Of a stretch of DNA of 64,000 bases, positions 1-12,029 are shown in pieces. Position 1 is the stretch's first letter, and every line of letters starts with the position of its first letter. The DNA is taken from positions 372,001 to 436,000 of the forward strand of contig JAGYXB010000364.1 in assembly GCA_022495005.1 (NCBI GenBank). Direction: 5' to 3'. Source of the stretch: Rhyacophila brunnea (taxonomy: Eukaryota; Arthropoda; Insecta; Trichoptera; Rhyacophilidae). The notes under the pieces are model-generated. The model worked only from the letters and a program-made list of their open reading frames with translations. It had not been told where the DNA came from and made no database searches. The translations under genes and the position numbers were made by a program.

Positions 1-231
1 CAATTAACTCGAATTTTTCAATTATATTACGAATAGTAAGTACTGTAGGTCGATTATTTTGACCACGAATTTCACGTTATATGTACCTGAAACGTAGCTC
101 GATTAGACTCACTATGGTTGTAATAAAATTTAACAATAAATTTGGATACGCTTATACAACTGTGTACATTTCCATGATAATTTGTCTAACAATACTGAAG
201 ACAAATGTTAATTTTTGTAGGAATACAAAAA

Positions 232-614
232 ATTGTTGCTATGACATTTTAAAATCTATAGCACTAATTTTATAACCCTTTATTGTTGCTATGACATTTT
301 AAAATCTATAGCACTAATTTTATAACCCTTTATTGTTGCTATGACATTTTAAAATCTATAGCACTAATTTTATAACCCTTTATTGTTGCTATGACATTTT
401 AAAATCTATAGCACTAATTTTATAACCCTTTATTTTTGTATGACATTTTAAAATCTATAGCACTAATTTTATAACCCTTTATTGTTGCTATGACATTTTA
501 AAATCTATAGCACTAATTTTATAACCCTTTATTGTTGCTATGACATTTTAAAATCTATAGCACTAATTTTATAACCCTTTATTGTTGCACATTTTATCTA
601 TAGCACTAATTTTT
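232..614. repeat. 50-bp satellite array, about 7.5 units
   Basis: Tandem copies of a 50-bp AT-rich unit that begins ATTGTTGCTATGACATTTTA and ends in ATAACCCTTT. Units start at 232, 282, 332, 382, 432, 481, 531 and 581. The units are nearly identical; the fifth has lost one base and carries a substitution in ATTTTTGTATGAC, and the last is truncated with internal deletions. The near-identity implies recent expansion by unequal exchange or slippage. There is no coding potential. Confidence 0.97.
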
Positions 615-1744
615 TTTATCAAACTGTGCATTTCACTTATTCGCTTTGAAATGAGGTTTAACATTATTGCCAAACATAAAAAAAAATATTATTGAAATTC
701 AAATCAAATCAAATTTATTTATTTTACTTATAATGAACATAACAAATTACAAATTCAAAGCGTTCACGATATGACATAAAATAAGTTTTAACAATCAAAT
801 TAATTTAATCTGATACCATAATTATTATAATGTAATTTAAAATCTAACCGTATCATTTTTATTACTTTCAATTTAACTGTAGTTGACATTAAACCAAGAA
901 CACATGTTCTCGTGACAAATTTGGATTGAGAAACGCTCCTCTACGGTATGTCTACATTACCTCTACGCCATATCTACGCTACCTCGTCGCTATGTCTACG
1001 CCAGCCATTTCAATAAAAGTCTAACAAAATCGCATATAATTTCGCGGGCGGTTGGCACCGGTGCCTTTCTTCGCGTTTACTAACGACCCCCATTAGGCAT
1101 GGTTTCCTAAACTGGAAAAACATTCCAGGCTTTGACGAACCGAGGAATTTCCCCAAAGAAAATGAAATATTCCCCACAAAGTATCGCAGAGGCCTGACAT
1201 GCGTAATTAAGATAAAACAGAGTTTCAGAAATATTTTATAAGTATTTTTGTTACCTTTTCACAAATAATATTGAATGCTATCTGTAAATTTGGGAAAAAG
1301 TACGTTTGTTTTTTCATCGCAGTGATGGTTTTATTATCTTGTTATTTTACCATTAAATAAATAAAGTAGGTTTAATGCAAAAGAGCTTCGACTTGATCAT
1401 TTACACATTGAGATATGCGCATACTAATGTTGACATAGGTCTGACATATTTTTACGTAGTTACATTGAAAGTTCTTAAAATGTATTTTATCTGTCTAAGT
1501 ATTATAAATTTTCTTTCCGAGCTTAGAATTATTGCTTATCTAATAAAATTACATGCGGAGTGAGCAAGGTAAATAAATTGCTTCAAAAAAATCCAAATGC
1601 GCTACAGCAGCATAATATGCAATAATGTTGAAATGATTCGACCAACGTGTGGACATGCGATGTTATTGTTAGTTCAGCAGATTAATGTAGCAGTACTCAG
1701 AATTGTTAAAATATTTTTTTCTATCGACTCACATTTAATTATTA
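615..1744. other. AT-rich intergenic sequence, nothing recognised
   Basis: No convincing gene. Around 698-735 there is a low-complexity AAATCAAATCAAATTTATTT tract of the kind often found at the 3' tails of insect LINE copies. A less AT-rich patch at 930-1150 has no recognisable ORF. Confidence 0.5.
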
Positions 1745-1905
1745 ATCACACTAATTACATATTTTTGTTTTTACGAGAAATAGATGCGAACCACTTCAAA
1801 CTATCAGGTCAAACACATGTAATAATGTAAGTGTTGAATAAAACAACATGCGAAATTGCCAGACCAAGAATTCAAACCCTACTCTTCACTCTAGTTACTG
1901 TCCCC
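1745..1905 (-). repeat. Relic of tRNA-derived SINE-A
   Basis: Diverged minus-strand copy of the SINE best preserved at 24193-24438. The shared landmarks are TTTTACGAGAAATAGATG near 1770 and TTGCCAGACCAAGAATTCAAACC near 1856, the latter being the B-box side of the tRNA-like head. Many substitutions indicate age. Confidence 0.6.
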
Positions 1906-3237
1906 ATTCCAATGTATTTTAGAACTTACAATCCAAAATGTCAATTGTTTAGTATTCCCGGTTGTCAATACTAATTAATATCATCGTCATAATTATCTCT
2001 TTACAAACTACAGAATGGAAAGTATTTATTATTCCAAGTATGTGCCCTTTCCTACTCTACTATTGCCGTCAATCATATCTTCTCGCTTTCTATGGAATAT
2101 GGTCTTCAGCAAGCATAGTTGTCATTGTCGATGTTAAACTCTTCGATGGAACTCTTATGTTTACTCTTTTTAACTATCCTATACAGCAGAGTTTTGAATT
2201 TTTTATAGATTTCACAAAATATCTACAGCTAACCGTACCATAATATAGTTCTTGGTTTAACCGGCAATATTTACAAATATCGACCCAAAAACATTTTTGA
2301 ACAACCTTTGATTTAAAATCTATTACCTTGACAATATTTAAATATTATGCTGAGCTTATATTAGTAAACAAAGTTTAAAAGCTCGTGGCATAGAGAAAGC
2401 TTAACCCGGCATTGTAATGTCGCCTGAAATCGCATCGCTCACTCGGATAGCATTCATTCAACGAAAATGTCGGACGATAAATCCTCGAATCCACAATTCA
2501 CTGACGAATGTGTGCGGATTGTCAAATTTCGCGGAATAATTAAGCTGTGTGTGGGGTTTTTGTTTCAGAATTAACCATTTTAGCATGCAATTAATAAACC
2601 CAACTGAATTAACTGTTGCATTGATGATGCAATCGATTAATAAATTATTTAAAATAAATACATGATGGATTACGTTAACTACTTCAAAGGTATTCTGTCG
2701 ATTTTTAAGGGGTGTTTTTTCTTTTCGTATTATAAAAATGTTTTATAACATAGAATTATTTAAAAAAAATCTATTTATAAAATGAGAATACGTCATATTA
2801 AACTATATTTTAATGATACCTACAAATACAAGAAAACATATAATTTTTAAAAGTCTCAGAAACAGAAAAAAACCTAGGGACAGAGTGGGACTCACAACGT
2901 TCACTTTCCGGCTAAATGCTCTCGCCTTTAATCAACCGATCCTTTTATAATTTATTTATTATTTATTTTTGCGAATTATTTCATATAACTACGTTTTAAC
3001 TGAGGTACCTATCTACTTCAAAATTCGGCAATGAGAAGACGATCGACTTTTATGTTCAATTATTGAGATAAATGATAATACTAACTTAATCGTAACCGAC
3101 GTCCGGCACTAGCCAATTTGTTGTTAACGTTCTTGTATTTGCGAATTATACATTTTTTCTTCTTCTATATGTACTCAACAGACACACGATTTGAGAAAGT
3201 TTGATTCTTGATTATACAAAATATACGTCTTAATATG
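1906..3237. other. AT-rich intergenic sequence, nothing recognised
   Basis: The open frame at 1962-2243 has no recognisable motif and AT-driven composition. I see no RNA gene or bounded repeat. Confidence 0.45.
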
Positions 3238-3335
3238 TGGCAGCGAAAAACTAGGAACCGAGAAGAATGGGGGGAGGCTAGGGGAGACTTTCATCCAGCA
3301 GTTGATCGACCTTTGCTGATGATGGTATAATTATG
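3238..3335 (+). pseudogene. RTE-like family-1 3' end relic
   Basis: About 100 bp resembling the last codons of the family-1 reverse transcriptase (the segment CAGCGAAAAACTAGGAACC, then ACTTTCATCCAGCAGTTGAT), ending in the GCTGATGATGG tail typical of this element. The same tail closes the copies near 35.9 and 40.7 kb. Too short to retain a frame. Confidence 0.65.
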
Positions 3336-4153
3336 TATTGTCTATTGTATTCAGTATTGAACAAAAGGTTTTACAAATAATAAGTTGAAAACCTTCAAAG
3401 GGAAATATTTAAACCGTTTTTCTTTAATTGCTTGATAATATATATATTAAAAAATATGTATTCAAGTATTTTTCTTTTCATTGTTTTAGTTTGTACGTGT
3501 TGATTAATTATGCTGTTGCTAGATGTTCTTAGTAGCGCACCTCTTTAAAATATTCTAGATAGCAAACACGCAAACCATTACATAATCAGCATGTTTTGCA
3601 ACCGTTGCATCCCCAGTGACCGGTCCTCGTGGAAATCACTGCTAATTGCGTCGTTACTCCTTGTTCTCACACCTACGTCTGGAGAGAACACTAAAGATAC
3701 TATATATACCTACGTTAGTATGAATGAGATGGAAAATTGTAGGCAGCGTAGTTTTGTTTTTTGCATTTAGACTGTCCCAACAAATTTAGAATTTTATTAT
3801 TATTGCCAACATGACGGATTTCAAGTAAGATTTTCTCATGGGAATATAAGAATCAGAGTTTTAAGTTAGTTGCATAAAATTATTGTATTTTAATAAATTG
3901 TTATATTATTTATTTTGATACAGTAAGAAAGAAATATCCAAATCTGTACGTGAAAGTCAGTATAATATAATATGAGTTCAAAAAAATATTTTCTGGAAAA
4001 CCCCATTTTTTTAAATGGCGGTAAATGTTAATGGACTTACAACTTTTATGAATTTTAAATTCTCTGATTTATATTTTGAATACACTCAAAAGTCAAATTG
4101 GCTTTGAAAAATATAATAGTTTAGGTACATAATATATAGGTACATATTTGCAC
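3336..4153. other. AT-rich intergenic sequence, nothing recognised
   Basis: No ORF with recognisable content and no bounded repeat seen. Confidence 0.4.
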
Positions 4154-4477
4154 CAGTGATGAAGACTCCATACTAGGCAATTATTTAAAGCCTACCTTCT
4201 TGAAAACATATTTTTAATTGCATTTTGACGTACCTAGGAATGGTGGTATTTTTTGTATGAACTTTACGTCACGTGACCTAAGCCTGTTTATCGCATTGTA
4301 TCCAATATGGTAGGCTCAAATCGCCAAGCCTAAAACCTTTGCGCATATTCTTATATATATATTCATTAGTAAAATATCATATTATCTTAATATTTCTTGT
4401 TAGTATACTTGAAAAGTATGCTTTTTTTCTCAGATCGCCACTTCCTACCTCTTTCAAAAAATCACTCTTCGCCACTG
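4154..4477. mobile_element. Short hAT-like MITE (CAGTGGCGAAG-type ends)
   Basis: Starts CAGTGATGAAGACTCCATAC and ends CTTCGCCACTG, the same termini as the longer element at 62150-63043. The flanking octamers ATTTGCAC and ACTTGTAC match at six of eight positions, as expected for an aged 8-bp hAT target duplication. At 324 bp it has no transposase and is an internally deleted, non-autonomous copy. Confidence 0.75.
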
Positions 4478-4527
4478 ACTTGTACATACGTAATTTGAAA
4501 ACATCCCATACATATACCCACTACAAT

Positions 4528-4790
4528 TTTTTTTTTAGAAAAAATATGACATCTGACAGGACATGAACCTGTAAGCACTGGATTCACCCTAGTGTGCTTT
4601 TCAATTAAGCTATAGACATCCTACTATATTACAAAGATTGGTAGTTCATATTGTATGAAATGCTTATCAAATATCGTTACAAGTGCTGGCAATAGGTTTT
4701 TGTATATTAAATCAAGATATTTATCATTTAAATGCCTTACTTAAAAACTAACCGATCACGGTCACGGATCACTCCACTATTTGGTATTAT
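4528..4790 (-). repeat. SINE-B copy (tRNA-like region inside)
   Basis: Minus-strand copy of the repeat clustered at 18.1-20.2 kb. Landmarks are GACAGGACATGAACCTG (degenerate B box), GAAATGCTTATCAAAT, TTTTTGTATATTAAAT and CTAACCGATCACGG...GGATCACTCC. It closely matches the copy at 22950-23190. Confidence 0.7.
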
Positions 4791-5204
4791 ATAATAAAGT
4801 CGCTATATTTTCACTGTGCAGATATTTTACGTATCCAATGATGACGTAAGCAAATCGCAATGCACCAATATCCTGAACTGCAATCTGCTACTAACAACGC
4901 ATGCATATATATATTTGTAGTTAACTCAATGAAAATTCATAATATAACGTTGTTACTTAACATATATGCAAATGAAGATATCTGATTTCCATGTCTAATT
5001 AGATCAACTCTATGTAGTTATGTTAAGACAATACTGACTTGGTGAGTCAGGTGTAAACGGGTAAGGTATCTAGTCAATCAGTCATATACACACACATGGC
5101 ATTAGTTAGATCGTAATTAAGGTAGTTTGGTAGGTGTGTTTATTTATTCTGAAAGAGTACTATGGAGATAAACAACTTAATCCATATCAGCATATTGATC
5201 GGCG

Positions 5205-5400
5205 ATATTAAATAACTGACCGCAATTATAAATTCCTTAATATCCATTTCCCGTAGTGTCCAATTATGACAAACTAAGTAAATAGCTTACTGCAATTATA
5301 ATTTCCGCAGTATCCATTTTTCCTGACGTAGTCAGCCATATCCAATGACATAAACTCCATATAGAGTAGCTAACTCAATTATAATAATTATTTCCTCTTT
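5205..5400. repeat. Degenerate tandem repeat, about 3 units
   Basis: Three imperfect units of roughly 60-70 bp, each with a CTGCAATTATAA-like segment followed by TCC and ATATCCATTT-like text (near 5220, 5288 and 5370). The third unit is the most decayed. Confidence 0.45.
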
Positions 5401-5484
5401 TCAAGATATTATTTTGATTGTGAGTAGGTACATCAATAAATAGCGGATAATAATTCATTGGAGATGTCACTCGAATATAAGTTC

Positions 5485-5735
5485 CCGGTCTCTTAGTATT
5501 TCAGTATCAGTATCGCTCCGCACAACATCTCATTCTACCGAGATTCGGACCTCGGGACAGTATCACAAGTATTGTTATATAACTACTGTAACATACTCTT
5601 GTACCGACTGTTAACGCTGCAAATAAAACTCGCTCCTCCATCCATCGGAGGAGCAACCACCAAAACTTAACCTCTTCATCTACAACACCGTGACACCCAC
5701 AGTGGTAACCCCGACATGATATGAACACGCAACCT
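5485..5735 (+). mobile_element. Possible LTR / primer-binding-site remnant
   Basis: The segment resembles the end of an insect LTR retrotransposon: an R/U5-like stretch with AATAAAACTCGCTCCTCC near 5620, the CATCGGAGGAGCAACCACC text, then CACCCACAGTGGTAACCCCG near 5694, where TGGTAACCCCGAC could be a primer-binding site for a tRNA ending in CCA. No gag or pol frame and no second LTR is visible. Call rests on pattern resemblance only. Confidence 0.3.
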
Positions 5736-5784
5736 TATGATAAAACATAATAATCATTAGCAAAAACTCTACAATATACAACAC

Positions 5785-6515
5785 CTCGACAAACGAATAA
5801 ATAAATACGGTCCCAATCTGAACATTAAAAAGACAAAATACATGAGTGTAAGTCCCATATAGATGACAAAACGTGCACAGTGAATGGAGTCCCATTCGAC
5901 AGAGAACACATTCCATTATATACTTGGGTTGCACTCTGGATTATGACTGGAACCATACCACGGAATTGAGATGCCGAATCGAGAAAGCCAGGGTGGCATT
6001 TACTTGTCTAAAAAAAGTATTATGTAGCCATGATATACACCTGGGAATCAGAACAAGAATGGTGAGATGCTACGTCTTCTCGGTCCTCTTATATGGAGTA
6101 GAGGCTTGGACGCTCACAGAAACGATTCTATAAAACTTGAAGCTTTTGAAATGTGGGTGTATAGGCGCATGCTTTGTATCAGCTGGAAGGACAAAATTAC
6201 AAATGTCGAGGTGATGTCAAGGATGAAAAAGACCAAAGAAATAGTCAAACTAATAAAAACCAGGAAACTGGCATACTTTGGCCACATCATGCGGCATCCC
6301 GAGAAGTATCGCCTTCTACATCTCATCATTCAAGGGAAGATCTCCGGTAAGCGAGGCCCTGGAAGAAGAAGAACGTCCTGGCTCAAAAACCTCAGGGACT
6401 GGTTTGAGCTCAGCACTCCATCCCTATTCAGAGCAGCGACGGACAGGGGCCAAATGGCCAAATTCATCGCCGACGTCTGATAACGGATATGGCACACAAA
6501 GAAGAAGACAAAAGT
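5785..6515 (+). pseudogene. Frameshifted RTE-like reverse transcriptase C-terminus (family 3)
   Basis: 3' portion of a non-LTR retrotransposon polyprotein. From about 5818 the text reads as the RT segment LNIKKTKYMSVS, interrupted by a stop. A first frame (5873-6133) carries YLGCTLD, an LRCRI segment and the thumb-region motif GVEAWTL. Near 6120 the frame shifts and continues as KLEAFEMWVYRRML, FGHIMRH and KISGKRGPGRRRTSW to the stop at 6480. The 3' end is NGYGTQRRRQ-like sequence in another phase and an A-rich AAGAAGAAGAC tail. The endonuclease domain and the YADD-type catalytic loop are absent, so this is a 5'-truncated dead copy. Its sequence is clearly different from families 1 and 2 below. 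Such C-terminal pieces are commonly misannotated as host proteins. Confidence 0.88.
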
Positions 6516-7567
6516 GTTATAATTTAAAAACTAATATTCAATATGCACTAAAGCGTGCATTCCAAAATTGTCGCCTTTGTCTTCCTGTCTTCATATTTCG
6601 GATCTGTTAATTTCTTGTATGATCTCTAAGAAGGCGTGTACCTATACAGAAAAATAAATGAGGGGAGGTTCGTTTTTAAAAAAAAGCTAAAATATAATTT
6701 ATTATTGGTTTTTACTGAGGAGAGGGGTTAATTTCATTTTTAGCTTAGACCAATCGAGACCACTGCCTTCCATTTTTACCCCACTTACTATATACAGTAA
6801 CACGTTGCTTCTACCGTGGAGGATACTTCCTATCCAACTATTATGCTCGATGATTTTAACGATAATCAGCTGGCTTATAGCTAATAGCCACTGGTGGAAT
6901 GCATACTGGCTATTGTGTGCACGTGTGACATTTGGATAAGCCAACATTTCTTTAAATATCACAACTGTAAGCAATATTCCATTCAGGCAAATAAATTTGT
7001 GTACGCCCTCATCTCTAAGGGTTTTATTTTTTTTATTTATATCTAGATATTAAAAAATATTTTCACTTGTAGGCTTCGCAACCTATATTCAGTTTTTTAA
7101 TGTCTGTTCAAGCTTCGATCCCATATTATATTATAATATGGTTTGTGACGAGTTTTATAAAGTAGTGTTTTGCTGTCTTTTCTCATTTAGATAGGTACCT
7201 ATTTGTATTTCAAGGCTCAATTATTGTTTTTTTCAAATTTTATCAGCTATACTTATTTAAAATTTAATTTTTCTATTTAAGAACTTGATGGGTGAGAAAA
7301 TCAACCCCCGACTAACTCAATTGCATAATTTTCTCTATTGAAATCATCATCTTTCTGGAATCCTGAAAAATGATATTATTACACTACTTTTCAAAATATG
7401 TATACCATACAGTTTAATTTGGTTCGTACTGTTAGGGCAGTGCAGTGTTCTTGAAAGTTTGTCTTCTAATTCGGATATAAATATACTTAGGGTTATCTGT
7501 GCACAATACAATTTTTCTTCCTAGTTCGCATTTTGTAGGCTTAATTCAGAGATATTTATATATTTAC
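6516..7567. other. AT-rich intergenic sequence, nothing recognised
   Basis: The small minus-strand open frame at 6702-6974 has no recognisable motif. No RNA gene or bounded repeat seen. Confidence 0.4.
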
Positions 7568-9515
7568 TAGCTGAAGTACCCGGCTTCGCACAGGGTCGCT
7601 TCGTGGTTATATTTATCTTAGATATTTGAAAAATAATAAGAGGTAATTATTTTTTTAATATTAAAATATCTGTGTAATACAATATGGCAATATGAAAATA
7701 ATTCTAATAGGAGTAAAGGTCAAACAAAAGAACACTAAATTAAAATCGAATCCAAAATATGAAAACGTTATTAATGTTATTAATATGTAGTAAAAAAAAT
7801 CAAAATTGGATGGAACAAACAAACAACAAACTTTGTATTTTATATAATACTAATTTAGAAACCTTCGCAGGTGTGCGCACAACAACTGACAAAAGTTTCA
7901 TCGCAATCGGATGAATGGTATAGGAACGCATACGAATAGTAGAAGAAGATGATTTTCTAAATCAGAAATCTTTGTGGGCATGCGCATGACAACTTACCAA
8001 AGTTTCATTGCAATCGGATTAATGGTATAGGAACGCATACGAATAGAAGAAGAAGAAGATGGTTGTACTAATTCAAAAACCTTCGCGGGCGTGCGCACAA
8101 CAACTGGTCAAAATGTCATCACAATCGGATGAATGGCATAAGAACGCATACAAATAGAAGAAGAAAAAGATGATTGTACTAATTCAGAAACCTTTGCGGG
8201 CAAGGGCACAACACTTGATCAAAATGTCATTGCAATCGGATGAATGGTATAGGAACGCATAAGAATAAAAGTAGAAGATGATTTTCTAATTCAGAAATTT
8301 TCGTGGACATGCGCACGACAACTCACCAAAGTTTCATTGCAATCGGATGAATGGTGTAGGTACGCATTCGAATAGAAGAATAAGATGATGGTTTTACTAA
8401 TTCAGAAACCTTTGCAGGCGTACGCACGACAACTCACAAAAGTTTCATTGCAATCGGATGAATGGTATAGGAACGCATACGAATAGAAGAAAATGGTTGT
8501 ACTAATTCAGAAACCTTCGCGGGCTTGCGCACAACAACTGGTCAAATTTTCATCGCAATTGGATGAATGGTATAAGAACGCATACGAATAGAAAAAGATA
8601 GAATGAAGAAAAAGAAGAAAATGATGATTTTTCTAATTCAGAAACCTTTATGAATGTGCATACAATCACTTACCAAAATTTCATTGCAATCGGATGAATG
8701 GTATAGGAACCAAGAAAGAAGAAGAAGATACTTGTACTAATTCAAAATCCATTGCGGGTGTTACCACAATAACTGACGAAGGTTTCATCGTAATCGGATA
8801 AATGGTATAGGGACCATACGAATAAAAGAAGATAGAATGATGAAGAAGAAGAAGAAGATGGTTGTACTAATTCAGAAACCTTCGCGGGTGTTACCACAAC
8901 AACGAACGAAGGTTTTATTGCAATCGGATGAATGGTATAGGTACCATACGAATAAAAGAAGATAAAAAGAAGAAGAAGAAGAAGAAGATGGTTGTACTAT
9001 TTCAGAAACCTTTGCGGGTGTTAACACAACAACTGACGAAGGTTTTATTGCAATCGGATGAATGGTATAGGGACCATACGAATAAAAGAAGATAGAATGA
9101 TGAAGAAGAAGAAGAAGATGGTTGTACTAATTCAGAAACCTTCGCGGGTGTTACCACAACAACGAACGAAGGTTTTATTGCAATCGGATGAATGGTATAG
9201 GGACCATTCGAATAAAAGAAGATAAAATAAAGAAGAAGAAGAAGATGGTTGTACTATTTCAGAAACCTTTGCGGGTGTTAACACAACAACTGACGAAGGT
9301 TTTATTGCAATCGGATGAATGGTATAGGAACCATACGAATAAAAAAAAATAGAATGAAGAAGAAGAAGAAGATGATGATTTTTCTAATTCAGAAACCTCC
9401 ATGAGTGTGCATACAACCACTTACCAAAATTTCATTGCAATCGGATAAATGGGAACGCATAAGGGACAGACACACAGACAGACAGACAGACAGACATTCA
9501 TTTTTATATATTAGT
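7566..9515 (+). mobile_element. Interspersed element with amplified interior
   Basis: The left end TACTAGCTGAAGTACCCGGC, followed by TTCGCACAGGGTCGC, and the right end with (ACAG)n then ATTCATTTTTATATATTAGT are the two ends of a very common insect interspersed repeat, which by recollection normally carries one copy of the CAATCGGATGAATGG module. TATATATT-like text occurs at both ends and may be a target duplication. Here the module has multiplied to 14 copies (see next entry). No ORF survives; superfamily uncertain. Confidence 0.7.
7860..9465 (+). repeat. Minisatellite, about 14 units of 100-130 bp
   Basis: Each unit has CAGAAACCTTCGCGGGYGT, an ACAACAACTGAC-like segment, GGTTTYATTGCAATCGGATG, AATGGTATAGGAACGCATAC and a (GAA)n-rich spacer ending GATGGTTGTACTAATT. 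CAATCGGATGAATGG or a close variant occurs near 7903, 8010, 8121, 8231, 8338, 8450, 8556, 8686, 8790, 8920, 9050, 9180, 9307 and 9437. The last complete units alternate between two types (TTACCACAACAACGAACGAA versus TTAACACAACAACTGACGAA), giving a roughly 256-bp higher-order dimer. The spacer GAA/AAG tracts differ in length from unit to unit. Confidence 0.95.
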
Positions 9516-9660
9516 ATAGCCAATACTCTTCCTGCAAGTGCAAGCAATAAGTTTACAACGTTTTATCGCAATCGGATGAACGGTATGGCTGCGCATTAAA
9601 TACGAACAAACACACAAACACACAAATATTAATTTTTATAAATTAGAAGATTAACGGCGC
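9516..9660 (+). repeat. Second 3' end of the same interspersed element
   Basis: GTTTACAACGTTTTATCGCA then ATCGGATGAACGGTATGG, a run of ACAAACACACAAACACAC and AATTTTTATAAATTAGAAG repeat the order of the right end of the preceding element. It is a separate truncated copy next to the expanded one. Confidence 0.7.
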
Positions 9661-11626
9661 ACGCACATATTAAACAAAATATATAGGTATAATACAATTA
9701 TGGTTAATTTTGAAATAAAATAGAAGAAAAAGTACAATAGCAAGTCAATTTATGAAAAAAGGTTCAGTAAGTCGACACCGTAAACAATCATTAATTGCAA
9801 TACTTTTATACTTTTATTTTGTAACTGTCAATTCATGGTGGAACTGCATTGTATTGTTGTTTTTATTTAATAAAACGCATTTTTTTTGTAGTACTTATTC
9901 CACTTTTAATTAATATATTAAGACCGGTTTCATCCGCCTCAGTGGGACATTTTCAACTGAATACATTTTTTTTAAACAATATTTATCAAACAAAATTCAA
10001 ATACTTTTTCAAATACTATTTATTGCCTGAATAGAGGTATTGTACATGACAATAAAATAATTATTGGAAAATGAATCATTGGCATTAAAGTCAACCTTAA
10101 AAGGGTCGTGATTTTTGTCTGCCTAGTAGGGACACGAAACTGGATTTTCTGTTTTAAAGATAACCAAAAGGTCAGCTATTGTCGCCTTGATTGTGTTGAC
10201 GATAGATTAGTTATCTCTTACAAATTACTATAGGCAATAAATTCAGCTGGAATACCAAGTTTAAAGTTAATAAAACGTTGAAATTTACATTGAGATCTTT
10301 CAATAGTTTGGATGTGAACTTTATAAAAGGTGGACCAAATATAATATACCTAATAATTTTTTTGTTTACCAATTATAAGATCGAAAAGAGAAATGGATTT
10401 GACATTATACCAATTGCAGTTAATATAACATTGGGGAGTTTAATAATCACCTTCAATGTGGTATTATTAAACAACATACTATTAAAGCCATCACTATAAA
10501 ACAGGTACCTCATTATAAAAAAATAATTGCTCTGTAACAATATTAAGTCATTTTTGTAATTGCTATTGTATTTCTACTGGAGCAAAGCGCTAATCCAAAA
10601 GCACCATTCACCTAGTGTTGTACACGTAAATGACGCTCACGTCTACAAATAGTAGAGAAGGTATGTTCGTACTAGCCTAGATCACAGGACGTGCCAGAAG
10701 ACGAATTAAAACGTGACGTCACTTAAGCTTCCCGGGAGCTATGCAGGCATGCGTCACCGTTTCTAGTGTGCATTGTATAAAAAAGCTTTCACACTAAACT
10801 TTTAAAAGCTAACATATTTTATTAAAAATATCTTAAATAATCTTAGTATTAATTTTATTACACGAAGGAAATACATAATGATATATTATTAACAATAACA
10901 CATTTTACACAATGTAATTTCCCCATAATTCATATATTACGAGTACATTAAAACTAATTTCATCTTAACAGTTAAGTACTATAATAATATATTAGTAACA
11001 ATTAGTTTTTCAATACACTATTTATAACATTTTGGTTAACACATACAGTTTCACAATCAATTTGAGTGGTTTTGTCAAAGTTTTACAATACATTCTACTG
11101 GCTTTAGTATGTAATCAAATAAAAGTGTATGACAAGTAAAACAACTTATATATTTTTATTAGTTTAAATAGAGTATGTACACATGTTTTATTTTTTATAC
11201 TTTAACAGGACATGCGGCGCAATGAAAGTTAGTAAAACAGCAGTTAACTGAGATATGGAAAAATAGGCAAAATTAATTAATTATATTCAAACAATCATTT
11301 TACCATACTATTCAACTAATACAATGAAATGTTAGTTATTTTTAATTTGCAATATTTTTAAAATTAATGAAACATAGCTGAAATAATTTTAGAAGTCTTA
11401 AAACTAAAATAATAATTAATTTAACACATATTTTTTATGTAGTTTTTATTCTGATAAAAATCAAAACAGCTTTTTTCTGCATCAATGATACATCGTCAAT
11501 TCATTTTTATCAGTTGACCTTATCCAACGAAACCGGTCCTAATTAATATTAAATTATGTGGAATAACGACTACCTGTAATATGGCCTCACTACTAATAAT
11601 TGAGAAATAACACCACACACCATTAC
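9661..11626. other. AT-rich intergenic sequence, nothing recognised
   Basis: The small open frames at 9849-10034 and 10278-10499 are AT-driven and have no recognisable motif. A locally less AT-rich patch at 10600-10775 contains an AACGTGACGTCAC palindromic site but no gene is evident. Confidence 0.4.
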
Positions 11627-12029
11627 CATGGCCCCCACATACTGAAACGAGCCCCCAGGCTAGGATCTTTGGCGGTCCCCCCTACCTATCGCTAAGGATA
11701 AATGCAGTGTGATGCTCTACAGTAGAATTTTTTCAAAAAGTGTACGCGGTAAAATTAATGTGTATATTTAGTGTTTTTTTTGTATATATTAATACATCCA
11801 TTTGAATTATGGAGTTGTCGAGTATTGATACTCAATTAAAATTGTATTATACAACCAAACCACATAATTTGAAATGTTAATGTTAATGAAGGGAAATAGC
11901 GCCGCAGGAGACTTATTTTTACTAGTAAAACAAATTTATAACTTATCTATTCAACTCGCCTCGCCGGGCCCCTCCTGAGCCCGGGCTTCCATGCTAGAGC
12001 CCTGTAAGCCCCCCCTTGTGGGGGCCATG
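11627..12029. mobile_element. hAT-like MITE, CATGGCCCCCACA ends
   Basis: Perfect 13-bp terminal inverted repeat (CATGGCCCCCACA at 11627-11639, TGTGGGGGCCATG at 12017-12029). The octamers outside it, ACCATTAC and ACCATAAC, match at seven of eight positions, fitting an 8-bp hAT target duplication. GC-rich subterminal text (GAGCCCGGGCTTCC and neighbours) surrounds an AT-rich 400-bp core with no ORF. A relative of its right-hand 150 bp lies inverted at 55573-55729. Confidence 0.82.

Noticed and set aside
232..614. CRISPR array
   Set aside because: The 50-bp repeats are contiguous with no unique spacers, in a eukaryotic context.
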